From Ditylenchus dipsaci (Eukaryota; Nematoda; Chromadorea; Rhabditida; Anguinidae), in contig SADC01001282.1 of NCBI GenBank assembly GCA_004194705.1, positions 868,001-932,000 on the forward strand: a DNA stretch of 64,000 nucleotides, written 5' to 3'. Under the pieces are notes generated by a model. That model had not been told where the DNA came from and ran no database searches. It saw only the letters and a program-made list of their open reading frames with translations. Positions 22,081 to 35,634 of this stretch are shown here, in pieces (position 1 is the first letter of the stretch; every line of letters starts with the position of its first letter). A program made the translations under genes and the position numbers.

Positions 22081-22790
22081 TACAGTCGAACCTCCATATA
22101 ACGAACGCGGGTACGTGACATAATTTGGTCGGACCGAAATTTCGTCGCGCCCAAATTTTCATCGGGCCAAAATTTCGTCGTGGACAAAATTTCGTCGCGC
22201 CCATAATTTCGTCGCGACCGAAATTTCGTCGCATGTTTTCGTCACCGAAACCGGGCAAAAAGAGACTCTATATGCACTTTATTATCAAGACTCTTGCTCA
22301 CACACAAATCACTCAAAAGTGACTCTGGATGCATGGAGGGGGCTTGGAGTTGAGATGCGCACACCCACATACCTTTTACGCAAATCACTTGAAAGTGACT
22401 CTGGATGGATAAAAATGTATACCAGAGTTTCTGTATGCGGTAAGCGCCAGTTAACAAAATTATGTTCAAATCATATCTTTTTGGGGTCTCCAAGTACTCT
22501 TTTAGGTCAATTTATTGAGGTGATATATGCGACGAAAATTTCGGTCCCGACGAAATTATGGTCGCGACGGAATTTTGGGCGCGACGAAATTTCGGCCCGA
22601 CGAAATTATGTCCGTGCCCGAACGAACCCCAAGGGACCAGCTGAAACCGTTCGTTATGTAGAGGGTTCGTTATGAAAAGGTTTATTATGAGAGGTTTTAT
22701 TTAGATCTTATCCAATTTATCAGCGTTTAGCCGTTCGTTATATAGAGGTATTCGCTAAATAGTGGTTCGTTATGTAGAGGTTTGACTGTA
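22081..22790. mobile_element. Mariner-like MITE with nested foldback element
   Basis: TA flanks and TIR CAGTCGAACCTC / GAGGTTTGACTG bound an element with GTTCGTTATGTAGAGG motifs at its right side. Nested inside (22109-22619) is a foldback with arms of CGACGAAATTTCGG units and GGGTACG / CGTGCCC ends, which itself contains copy 2 of the dispersed CATCCAGAGTCACT repeat (about 22270-22440). The whole insertion is absent from the paralogous segment near 37.5 kb. Confidence 0.7.
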
Positions 22791-22979
22791 CCAAATTTTT
22801 TGCTTCCGCTGCCATCCCGAGCTGCTACTCATCAAAAAACATCCACAATTGACCTACTTGACCACCTAACAGGACATGGTCAAATTTTTCATTTAAAAAG
22901 TCATTAGTATTAAGTCACTACCACAAAAAGATTACAAAACATTCGGTGCACCATCAAAAATTTCAACAGGCTTTTATCC

Positions 22980-23067
22980 GGAATAGTATTCAACGAAAGA
23001 CGCAGGTACACAAACAATAGAACGTCAAGAAGGTTTGTATGTGCACTGAACATTCTTGCTGACATTC
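22980..23067 (-). other. Actin 3' untranslated region
   Basis: Follows the actin stop codon. It is highly similar to the segment left of 37814, showing that 3'UTR and terminal exon were duplicated together. Confidence 0.6.
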
Positions 23068-25547
<2,480 letters not shown>

Positions 25548-25788
25548 TTAAAGGGCCATGGCTACGCGTTCTGGATTGTCACCCGCCATTTCGAAAATTT
25601 TCGCCTGATCATTGAACTTCTCTGCGAATTTTTCATTTTGGTTTCTAACAAAACAAGGCCTAGAATTATATTTCAGGTATGGCTCTGATAGAAACCAAGT
25701 TAAAAAATCCGTACAGAAGTTCAATGATTAGGAAATTTTTTCGAATTGGCGGGGACAACCGTTTTGGGAGACGGCAATGTCCCTTTAA
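25548..25788. mobile_element. piggyBac-like MITE, copy 3
   Basis: TTAA-bounded palindrome with AGGGCCATGGCTACG and AATTGGCGGG motifs, homologous to 3550-3792, 9946-10184 and 31376-31611. Confidence 0.7.
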
Positions 25789-26018
25789 AGGACCATGGCC
25801 GTTGATGATGATGGCAATTTCGAGTTTTTGAATTATCGGGGATAGCTGAAAATGCGGACAATATTTTTCGGATTATTTTTTTATTTGCATCAAAACTTTT
25901 AATTTTATGTATTATACGAGTCGAATCGAAGCAAACTTATATTAGCTTATAGCTCAATGGGAATCGGCTAAGTCGTCCCATCTGGCATTGTCAAGCAACG
26001 TTAGGCTCGACTACTGAA

Positions 26019-26261
26019 TACCGTATTTCCTGTAATAAACGCCCCCCCTCGTTTTAAATCGTGTTCTTGGCATTGTGTTTTTGACCCACTTTTTGAATAC
26101 TTCTCTTAGGCAAATTACCCCTCATTTTGTAGCCAGTGAGATGAGCTACAAAATGAGGGGTAATTTGCTTGAGAGAAGTAATCAAAAAGTGGGTCAAAAA
26201 CACAATGCCAAGAGCACGATTTTGAACGAGGGGGGGGGCGTTTATTACAGGAAATACGGTA
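26019..26261. mobile_element. Mariner-like MITE, copy 2
   Basis: Same TIR, length and inner palindrome as 20211-20453, in the same orientation, with only a few differences. Confidence 0.75.
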
Positions 26262-26385
26262 GTTCATAATTTTGAACAAATTTTAATGGAAAAAAGTATT
26301 TCGAAAAATATTTTCGAAATAAAAGAGCTGTCCCTCGCAAATTGAAAAACTCAAAATTGACATTGTCATCAACGGCGATGGTCCT

Positions 26386-26854
26386 TTAAAAGAGGGGTGT
26401 AAGCTGTTAAGGAGATTGTCTCGATACGAAAGGATATATCCTATTATTTATTTTTCAAATGTGGTTTGAGAGCCATCTTTTGTCGACAACCGGTTTTGTG
26501 GTCTCAGACAAACCTCTGCGAAGGAAAAATCGGATTAGCATCATCATTATCAGAATTTCTAATTCTTTCAAAAAATGCCCTAAAAATTGAAATGGAAAAA
26601 GAGAAAAAACCCATCGAAAAAGGTTGATCAGTCTTCTATTGTATTTGGATTTTCACAGCATTTATTGAAAGAATTTAGAAATTCTGACATTCATGTTGCT
26701 AATTCAACTTTTAATTTTGCACAGATTTGTATGACATAGCAAAACCAAATTGTCGACAAAATATGACTCAAAAATCAAATTTAAGAAACATAAAATTTGG
26801 ATTAATCCTTTCGTGTCGAGACAATCTCCTTAACAGCTTTCACCCCTCCTTTAA
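26386..26854. mobile_element. TTAA-flanked MITE with GAGACAATCTCC arms
   Basis: Inverted ends of about 60 bp containing GAGGGGTG and GGAGATTGTCTCG, flanked by TTAA. The centre is AT-rich with a degenerate internal inverted repeat. Possibly piggyBac-like; unrelated in sequence to the AGGGCC family. Confidence 0.55.
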
Positions 26855-26861
26855 AACAAGA

Positions 26862-28065
26862 ATTGTTTACGATATTTTTCGGATTTATTCACGCTATTTT
26901 ATTTCGAACAGTTCAAAACTAGGAAATGAAGTAAAACGACAAAAATGGAGTGATTAAATGACATATCGATTGTATACACATTCGGTATGACAAAATTGGT
27001 GATTTCATATTGGTTGGGGTAGGAGCATATTTCTTCCATGATTCTCTGAGCACAGTTGGCAGGGCAATTACTTCTGGGAACATCTGCACTATTTTCTTTT
27101 TTGACTACGTCAAAAGAGCAGTTGTGAAACAGAGGTCTGTAGTAGATTTTGAAGTCTACTTTGTTATAGTTGGACTCAAGGCACCACTGAAAATAGAATA
27201 TTTATGTATTACAGTGATTTTAATTTTTTTAAGTCATGCTCTATTTCAAATGGCTGCGACATGGAAATATTTCAAAATCAAAAAATGTTTATATCTACCG
27301 TAAATGTTCTAATAAGGCCCCTCTCCAATAGAGCGCCCTTCCTAATAAAGCCGCCCTCTCTAATAGAGCTCCCCCCTAAAGGCAGTTCACAATAAGTGTC
27401 GACCTGAGGGTGAGATTTGGGATATTTTTAACGAGGAAACACCTGTACTTTTTTCTCCATTGAATTTTTTTCTGTTGGTACTACTTTGTAGCTAAGATTC
27501 AGGGCTTCAAAATGAGCTACTGACAACGTCTGACAAAAAAAAGTTGGGGTAAAAATATTTCGGTCCGCACTCGGGTCGACACTCGTTGTAAACGTGCATT
27601 AACCCTCCAAGTACGGACCGGACAAGTGTATATTCTGGTAGAGCATACCTATGTTGTAAGCAAAAGTGCTGAGATCTTTTCGGTATTCGTGCTCTGAGCT
27701 GACATACAGCCTTCAATTTTTTTCAATTTTTCAAACTTTATGGTCATTACATGAAAGCATAATGCCATTTTCTGTGATAAATCAATCTAATTTTATATGC
27801 GAAAAAATCGCAGATTACGAGCTTTTGCCAGTCGTTTTTCAATTAAAAAATTTGCCGAAAATATCCGCGGGTACTCGATTTAACGGCCCACTGATTATGA
27901 AATTAAAGTTGAATCGAGTACCCGCGGATCTTTCCGACAATTTTTTTTTAAAAGTGTTTTCAAACTTGTTTGTGCATTTTTGGTATAAACAACGTTTTTA
28001 AAAACAAAACATCCAATGGTTCCCTCAAGCCAAAATTTTGTCATTTGATGGTCAGAGATACCTCA
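26862..28065. other. Intergenic, no convincing gene
   Basis: Only short low-complexity open frames are present. A half-element starts at about 27297 (CCGTAAATGTTCTAATAAGG, compare 53943 and 55198). 27845-27925 contains an inverted pair GTACTCGATT / AATCGAGTACCCGCGGAT. Confidence 0.35.
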
Positions 28066-28233
28066 AAAATATGGGCACTAGTAAAGAATCCTTGTCCAAA
28101 ATATGCCTTGGTCCCCCCTGTTGTTTTTTTGTGAAAAACAGCTTGGTCCCCCTGTTGTTTTTGTGAAAAACACAAAAAAACAACAGGGCGGACCAAGGCA
28201 TATTTTGCACAAGGATTCTTTACTAGTGCCAAA
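28066..28233. mobile_element. Hairpin MITE, CCTTGGTCCCCC arms
   Basis: Inverted arms GCACTAGTAAAGAATCCTTG and ATATGCCTTGGTCCCCC surround CTGTTGTTTTT units. The CCTTGGTCCC motif recurs at about 170-230, 36625 and 40020-40130. Confidence 0.55.
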
Positions 28234-28272
28234 ATATGTCATTAGAAAGCTGGTAATCTGCGATTTTTCTCA

Positions 28273-28445
28273 TACAGTCAACTCCCAATTTAGTGTACAC
28301 CGGATTAGTGTACACCTGGATTAAATCATTTCGACCGGCGGTTAATTAAAATCACCACAATAAACACTCGATTCAGTGTACACTCGATTTAGTGCACACC
28401 TAAAGCCGGTCTTCAAGGTGTACACTAAATCGGGAGTTGACTGTA
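28273..28445. mobile_element. Mariner-like MITE, CAGTCAACTCCC ends
   Basis: TA-flanked element, TIR CAGTCAACTCCCAATTTAGT, with several internal GTGTACAC(C/T) motifs. Confidence 0.7.
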
Positions 28446-28757
28446 TATAATTAGATTGATCTATCACAGAAATTGGCATGATTCATACAAAAATATGTAC
28501 AAAAAAGTGTGGATACTATCGAAAGAGCAAGTAATGCTTTAACTCGATCTTAAACAACGCTTTTTGAGTGTGAAGCAAATTTTCAAAAGTATATTCCAAA
28601 GACATCTTGACCTAAAACTTTGATTTTGCTGCATAAACCTGAACTTCTGACACCAGATTCGTATTCAGCATGGTAGATTTACTTGAAAAACTGCATTTTG
28701 ATACTCACACTCACCGTCAAATTTCAAACTCCACTCGAGACGAAAATGGTTTAAATT

Positions 28758-28957
28758 CAGTGCTGCCATATGTCCTTTTAAAAAAGATTTGTCCTTTTTT
28801 TGGGACCCCAAATCTTTTTTTATTTTTGAAGTTTTAGTCAAAATCTTGTTTTTTCGCTTCAAAATGGCAATAAGCACTAGGTAAAATGGACTTTTTCCTT
28901 CAAATTCCTGTTTTTTGACCAAATGTCCTTTTTTTAAATTTTGAGATGGCAGCCCTG
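28758..28957. mobile_element. hAT-type MITE, TSD TTTAAATT
   Basis: Ends CAGTGCTGCCAT and ATGGCAGCCCTG, flanked by the perfect 8-bp repeat TTTAAATT (28750-28757 and 28958-28965). AT-rich centre, non-coding. Confidence 0.8.
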
Positions 28958-29059
28958 TTTAAATTCTATTTTTAAATTTCAAATGTTTATTGTCTTGACA
29001 GTAATTAAAAATTTGACAGTGAGTTAAATTGCAGTTTCTCAAGAAAATTGACCATGAAC

Positions 29060-29858
29060 CAGGGCTGGGCACGGGCTGGCCCGAGACCGGGCCGGCCTGG
29101 CCAGGCCGAAGCTTGCGGCGTGCCGGGCCTAAAAAGCTCCGGCCCGGGCCGGCCCAATTAGGCCCGGGTTAACTTACAGATAACTGAAAGTTTCACTATT
29201 CCAAAGGAATTTTTTCACCGTTTAACAATTTTTTGCATTCAAGCGCCCATTCATTATACATTTATTGCAATTGAATATTTCGAACTCCCAGGTTCGAATC
29301 CCAGTGGGTGCAAACCTTGTTTATCTTCCTTTTTATTCCCTTTAGATACAACTTTGGTGTCAAAATGATCCTCAGGCTCTTGGCTATCTAACAAGGTTAT
29401 CATTGCAGCGTTTCACACCGCTACAGCTCTTAGATAAAAAACTGCTAACGAATAAAAAAAGTTAATTAATGACATTTAAATGAAGCTTAAAACACTAAAT
29501 TATTTGATAATAAGGAGCGCACAAATTATTTCAATGGGTAGAAAAGCCATAAGAAAACCAAGACGGCCCAAAGATAAGTTATAAAAAAGTAAAGGAAAAG
29601 TACTTCTGTAAAACAATGTAAGGAAGGCGCATAAAATAATTTTCTAAGGCGAAAAGTTCTTTAAAAAAGCTTAAAATTTTGAATATTGGTGAAAATTTTG
29701 AATTTTTAAAAAAATTTTCGAAAATTTCGAATGAGAAAATTTTTCCGGGCCTTTCCGGGCCGACCCGGGCTGGGCCGGGCCTGACCCGTATCCGGGCCGG
29801 GCTTTTGAAAACGAGGTCCGGCCCGGGCCTGCAAAATCAAGGCCCGTGCCCAGCCCTG
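29060..29858. mobile_element. hAT-type non-autonomous element, GC-rich ends
   Basis: TIR CAGGGCTGGGCACGGGC and complement, flanked by CCATGAAC and CTATGAAC (one mismatch). The GGCCCGGGCC-rich ends contrast with an AT-rich centre that carries a tRNA T-arm-like motif CAGGTTCGAATCCCAGTGGG near 29290. No transposase. Confidence 0.75.
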
Positions 29859-30199
29859 CTATGAACATGAATCTGGTGTTAAAATTTTCGTTTTGTCTAG
29901 GATTGAGAAGGTTGAATGTCGAAATGTTGTTTTAAATATGTTTGAAAACGTTTCTTTAATACTCTAAAAGTTTTTTGGTAAAAATCGGTGAAATTCAGTA
30001 AAAATCGTAACATCGATGGTTCACAAAGGCGGCTGACCACCATTGTGTGACTTTTTTCGGCGCTACTGTAATATCAAACCCAGGAACTTGTGGTGCAGGC
30101 ATAAGTATAAGTACGCATAAGTACACATTTTTGGATGCTTGGTCTCTGGCCGGCCTTGTGAAACGAGGGAAATGCTCTTCGGTGAAAAAGCAAAGATGT

Positions 30200-30420
30200 T
30201 GAACATAGTTTTGAATATTGGGGCCTACCGCATAAATAACTCTGGTACGCGTGTTTTTTCATGCATCGAGAGTCACTTTCGAGTGATTTGTGTCTAAGGT
30301 ATGTGGGTGTGCGCATCTCAACCCAAGCCTCCTGCGCCACCTTCGGAGGCGCAGGAGGCTTGGTTGGTTAGAGATGCGCGCACTCACTTACCTTAGACAT
30401 GATTACGAGCAAGACTCTTG
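30200..30420 (+). repeat. Dispersed repeat, copy 3
   Basis: Contains GAACATAGTTTTGAATATTG, GCATCGAGAGTCACTTTCGA and GGTATGTGGGTGTGCGCATC, then a hairpin GCGCCACCTTCGGAGGCGC and the inverted arm GATGCGCGCACTCACTTACC. Matches the 36.0 and 60.0 kb copies. Confidence 0.65.
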
Positions 30421-30738
30421 ACCATGAAATGCATATAGAGTCTATTTTTGCCACGGCCCGAGTTGAAAAACATGGTAAAGCAGTTTAAAAAAAATTGGCC
30501 CTTATTTTATTCCCTTCCCCTCCCAATACAGCCCATAATCCCTTTTAAACTGCTTTTCAGGTCTTTTTATGGCAAAATTATTGCATAAAATGGTTTTTAG
30601 ATACCCCAAAAATTCGATTTTGAGGTGGGGGGGGGGTATATGACAGTAGCGTCCTTTTTTCGATTTTTTTTTTCACTTATTTTTTCACCGATTTTTCACC
30701 ATCGTGTTTAGCGTGAAATCCTGCACAAGCATGCATTT

Positions 30739-31822
30739 TTATGACGCACGGTGTGTACCGTGTTTGATCCCGTGTCCCGTGTAATTGTAATCTGTGAAAA
30801 TATAAAGAAGAACCTGATGCACGGGATCCAACATCCGCATCATAATGCTAAAATCTGATCTAAAGAAAAGAAGTCTTGGCCGATTGTTCAGAATCCCGAA
30901 ACCGATCCAGTTGACAATTTCATGTACATAAATAGTGTTGAAATCCAACTCATCACACATTAAAAAAGCCAGATTCTTGAAAAGTTGTTCGTAAGTGGCT
31001 TGTATATAGCCAAGCAACTCACTGAAAAAGTCGAAGATATTATTGGGAAAATAATCGCTATAGATCCTTACCCATCCCATTCCGGTCCATCAAATGGCCA
31101 GGGCAGTACGATTCTTGAGCACTGATCAAAAACATCACTGAACAGAAGGTCCAGCTTGGGAACAAGAACTACGGTAATTCGCCCAAAAGCCAGATGACAA
31201 CCCACGAACGCATGCTTGTTGAGTCGCAAAAACTCCCATATCTCCTCACTGGCTAAAGTTACACCACAAGAGAGGGTGACCATCTGGAAGCGAACACATT
31301 TGGGTACTGATTCACACAGGAAAAGTTCGTTCGGCCCAATGTAAAGATCCTCTTTTTGAAGCTGTAAATGTTGATTTAAAGGGCATACCCACGCTAATAA
31401 GAGGTGGTGCCCGGGAATTCAAAAAATTTCCTAATCATTGGACTTCTGTACGGATTTTTCAACATGGTTTCTAACAAACCACACCTAAAATTGAATTCTA
31501 GGCCTTGTTTTGTTAGAAACCAAATTGAAAAATCCGTACACAAGTTTAATGATTATGAAAATTTTTTGAATTCCCGGCACCACCTCTTATTAGCGTGGGC
31601 ATGCCCTTTAAAGCCACAAGTTACTGAAAAATATTCTTACATTGCCCAGCATGCCGTTTTTCGGCTTGATAATTAGTTGGGGAAAATATGCAAAGTTTTG
31701 AGATGGGATTGAATAACTCGCTGGACTCCTGAACTCATTCCCTCCATGTTTCTGGCAACCCAGATTCTAGGCAAGAAGGATAGGACATCTTCAAGCATAT
31801 ATTCAGTCATTCGTGCACTCAT
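30739..31822 (-). CDS. F-box-like protein, possibly with a frame break
   Basis: Exon 1 starts at ATG 31822 and encodes an F-box-like helix set (MTEYMLEDVLSFLPRIWVAR then GVQRVIQSHLKTL). A one-base shift near 31686 is needed to continue in PQLIIKPKNGMLGN to a GTAAGA donor near 31640. Exon 2 (31361-31072) continues LQKEDLYIGPNELFLCES, VRFQMVTLSCGV, RLNKHAFVGCHLAFG, PWPFDGPEW. Exon 3 runs from 31021 to stop 30739-30741 (YEQLFKNLAFLMCDELDF). Introns 2-3 are spliced in frame. Intron 1 contains a piggyBac-like MITE (31376-31611). F-box proteins recruit substrates to SCF ubiquitin ligases; the C-terminal part is unrecognised but resembles nematode F-box-associated regions in style only. Conserved codon structure suggests a gene or young pseudogene. 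Confidence 0.5.
31376..31611. mobile_element. piggyBac-like MITE, copy 4, in an intron
   Basis: TTAA-bounded palindrome AGGGCATACCCACGC / GCGTGGGCATGCCC with the shared ATTGGACTTCTGTACGGATT core. It sits between exons 1 and 2 of the F-box-like gene. Confidence 0.75.
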
Positions 31823-32982
31823 TGTTTGAGGAAAAAGCCTTAGCGAGTTTTAGTAGGAAATAAGTGTATTACAGCAATAACCAGGACTATATAATATCTG
31901 ATAAGATTCACTGAAACAATGGTAGTTAAGATATCACAATTTTGCTAAAGGCAGGGACTAGGTGTTTGAACATGATAAATGGATAAATATCGATTTTTTG
32001 CTTAGTTCTGAATCAGAACTTCTGATCTGTTCGTCTAGTCCGAAAAAGTGCAAGGATTTGGATTTTGCCGGTCGTTTCTAAAAAAATTGATAATTTGACC
32101 ATTTAAAAACAAAAACCTCAAAAATAACTAGATCGTATTTTCGTTAATTTTAAAAATTATCGCGATTGCCAAAATCAAAATCCTTGAGATTTTCGGCACC
32201 AGACGGAAAACTGACAAAAAACTTTAAAAAACAAAGTAATTATGTGTCAGACCTCTCTGAGCAACGAGCTGGAAGGAAATTGCGTTAAATCAAGCATCAA
32301 ATGTGATTCATATTTTGTTGCTCTCTCTCTGATAAAAAAAACATTTTTAAGTTATACGCTTGACTCTATCTACGTTCACATCTTAACGGTCATTTTGACA
32401 GAATATTAGCTGGTCAAGCTAACTATCTACATGGTCAACTATTCTTTTATTTTTCCATTCTTTTTCGTATTTTCAAAAACTGGGTACTACTACTATACTA
32501 AAATATGAAAGCGCACACTAGGACAGACAAAAAGGTGTCTCCCAGAATGATCAGAAACGATGAGAAACAGAATGCTAAAAGAGACGTAGAATAGGAAAAA
32601 TCAGACATGTTGTTCACACAACTACCAACTATCTAACGCACATGTTCCAAGAGCAGACAGGCAACTACTTTATTTGAGCACAACAACAAGCATCGAAAAG
32701 CTACATTCATAACTCCATTTTTTCAAACATAATATGATCTTTGTCTGAAAATAACGCAGTCAAAGCCAGATAAGATTGTCCTTAAAGAGAGCAGGCAACT
32801 AGAACTTGGCCAAAGAATCCAAAAAAAACTAGAGTTCCTTCAAGTCCAGTCGAACCTGCAAACCATTTCAGGCAACAATGACAAACTCTGATTAACTGCA
32901 CCATGTATCAAATGAAATTCTAGTCACACAAGCTGCTACCGCTCCCTTCATGAAGTGCGAAAATGTTGAAAAAAAGCTACCT
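31823..32982. other. Intergenic, nothing recognised
   Basis: AT-rich sequence between two minus-strand genes; it presumably holds the F-box-like promoter and the nuclease gene 3' end. No repeat or exon seen. Confidence 0.35.
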
Positions 32983-34762
32983 TCAAAACATGTACATTGA
33001 AGTGTATGTTAAGACGTTCCTGATCCTTGGAAACCCATAGTTTTCCAGCATGTAGGCACCATAATGACCGTGCTCGCCTGATGACCGACGTGAGAAAATT
33101 TGATGACCTCTGTTTTGGTTGACCAGCTGATCTCTGCCACCTGTAATGAACAACAAATTGTATAAGAGATACTTATTGGACGAGGTATTGGTCATGGTTT
33201 AAGCAACCGTCACATCGTTAATCAACCGGAGTTAATTTCTCTGTCAATTTCTATCGTCCATGAGTTAATTGAAATGATTAAACAGTGAGCCATGGGTTGA
33301 CTGGCCAAGACTTTTTGACATTATAACCATATGGACCGTGGCGAATCAACAATGTTGATGGTGTTTTAACCATATTAAACCTCTAGATTTTTGCATAAAC
33401 AACGTTTGGCGTTACTAAACGTGGTTTGGTCTATTTTGAAAAAAAACTACTTACCGCTGCAAAGGAACTCAATAATGCACGTTTCGTAGAGGAAAGCTTG
33501 CTGTCTGAAGAGATTCACGCGAATAGGCAACATTACGTACTTTTGCAATGGGTAGAGCTCATGAATCTTCAGCCTTAGCTTCCATGGCTGTCGACGGCCT
33601 TAAAAATTTTAAAGACGATGAAAAGGCCACCAATAATGAAGATAGAATTTCATACTTCGGTTTAGATAATCTCGTAGATGGTCTAATGGCCGACCTGGCA
33701 TTCCTGACCCAACGTAATATATGGACTTGATGAAGGCTTCCAAAGATCTTGGCGTTCCGCTATCAAGGAAAGTCGGATCAAATAACACGTAGACGATATA
33801 ATTTCGAGGGCCCTTCTTGCAATACGACTGTAGGCCTTCCATCCATATCATCGATAAATTGTACATGTAAAATTTGCGATTGTCATTGTAGCCCAACACC
33901 ATTTTGACATAGTCTGAAAATTTTTAGGAATGTCTAATTTGAATAAATTTTGTACCTGGGTTACTCAAATCCTTGTTTACTGAAATCGAAGTCAGCCGTG
34001 ACTTTATGGACGATGGTGTGAGCTGAAAACAAATAAAGTTTTGATTTGTAGATTATCTCGGCTAGTCCTTACATTATCAACTTTAGCTGAAAACATGACG
34101 CCGAGATTTGGTTGCAACTGTCATTATATTTCGTGAAGGACGTTAGAGGAGACATCGAACCACTAAGAATTAGAGCCATTTAAAAGTATAGATTGATTTC
34201 GGGAATGATTATACTCACAAGAGAGAACAAAAAACAGACTCAGACAAAGCGAAAAGGTGCAAATTGGAGTCCATGGTAGCTTGATTGATGAACCGAACCT
34301 TAAACAAAACACCTGCCAATCGACCATCTGGTCCCTGAAAAACGAATTAAGAATATTCTTGACACCGGTAATTAACATCCAACATCCTTTACATAAAATC
34401 CATATAAATTCACCTTGAGATAGCTGACAAGGATTTTGGTGCTAAATAGTTGGTCATGATAGTCCCGAAGACTTAAGAGAAGTTCAAAATTACGTGTCTC
34501 CAATGTTGCTCACGAACGTTTGCTTCTTCACATCAGTAGCCTAAAAGATTTCAGTTCAGCTTATACTTTTCCACAATCCATATAAAATTGCTGGAAATAG
34601 ATCAAAGAAACAACCTTGACTAGTTTTAATTCTACAAATGGCTCCTTTAATGCTGGAATTCTCCATTATAGATAGCGCCACTTCGATTAGATCCTTGGCC
34701 CAAGCTTTTGTTGAATCCTCTTTCAGCTTGAATGAATTCTGAGGAGAATCATACTGAGACAT
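32983..34762 (-). CDS. GIY-YIG nuclease, LEM-3/ANKLE1-like
   Basis: The C-terminal exons assemble cleanly: 34022-33956, 33913-33656, 33598-33455 and 33140-32983. They encode a GIY-YIG domain: NYIVYVLFDPTFL, SIYYVGSGMPGRPLDHLRDY (Tyr, Gly, Arg, His), RLKIHELYPLQKYVMLPIRV, YETCIIEFL (metal-binding Glu) and LVNQNRG (Asn), ending in a Gly/His-rich tail. Such enzymes cleave branched or bridging DNA; LEM-3 and ANKLE1 act at late mitosis. Upstream pieces on the same strand (KGPDGRLAGVLFKVRFINQA near 34.34-34.22 kb, and an exon from ATG 34762, MSQYDSPQNSFKLKEDSTKA) probably belong, but joints are uncertain. No LEM domain or ankyrin repeats were seen, though more exons could lie upstream beyond the foldback element at 34.99-35.61 kb. 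Confidence 0.75.
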
Positions 34763-34995
34763 TCTGGTTTTCGATCTGAAATTTGCAGGTTGAAAGTCAT
34801 AAGTTCATAAGTGAGGATACATTCAGATAGACATCTAGATAAATAAAAAGACATCAGGGAAATGTATGATCAACGCTGGTTAAAAACATGCATCATACTT
34901 GCTAAAAGAATGAATTCAGCCTAACTGACATCAATTACGTAACAACTATTAAAAAAATGAATTACAGCTTTTAAAAAAAGGATCATTAATTTTCG

Positions 34996-35609
34996 GCCAG
35001 CGACAGCTTGCGACATTTCAAATTGCGACAATTTGAATTGCGACATAATCAAATTGCGACAATTCAAATTGCGACAATAATAAGGTCTAGGTTCTGAAAA
35101 ATTCTCAGTTTGAACGAGCCAAACCAAGTGGTCGCCACTTGGAGCAAAATTTTTTTTACTTTTTCGGGTTCCAAAACTGTTTTCTGAACTGATTCGGACA
35201 TGCTGAAGAAGGTTTGATAATAGTAAAATAGGGTTTTGTATGGTATTTTTCGAGTATTGGCATACAATTGATTTTACCAAAACTCGATTTTACCCAAACT
35301 CGAAAAATACTCGAGAAAACGGCGTTTTACCATTATCAAACCATCTTCAGCATGCCCGAATCAGTCCAGAAACAGGTTTCGGAATCCAAAAAAGGAAAAA
35401 AATTCGCTCCAGGTGGACGACCACTTGGTTTGGTTGGACTAAATAGTTTGAATTCCCGCAAAATTTTCTCGAAACCGAGTATGATGGTTTGAGAGACAGA
35501 ATTTTTCAGAACGTAGACCTTATTATTGTCCTAATTTGTATTTGTCGCAATTTGAATTGTCGCAATTCGAATTGTCGCAATTCGAAATGTCGCAAGCTAT
35601 CGCTGGCCT
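34996..35609. mobile_element. Foldback element with TTGCGACAATTCAAA arms
   Basis: Ends GGCCAGCGACAGCTTGCGAC and complement; the arms are arrays of a 15-bp TTGCGACAATTCAAA unit, the same monomer as in 1082-1787. The central half is a second inverted repeat with CCAAGTGG and ACTCGAAAAATACTCGA, related to 38.1-39.15 kb. Flanks share only ATTTTC, so the duplication is degraded. Confidence 0.7.
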
Positions 35610-35634
35610 CATTTTCTTGCATTTGAGTCTTGAG

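Noticed and set aside
26727..27303. Open frames of 76-97 residues
   Set aside because: Low-complexity, no splice or family support; 26727-26854 lies inside a MITE arm.
29287..29318. Possible tRNA gene (CAGGTTCGAATCCCAGTGGG)
   Set aside because: Only a T-arm/B-box-like part is visible; no cloverleaf with D-arm and anticodon arm. More likely a SINE fragment inside a hAT element.
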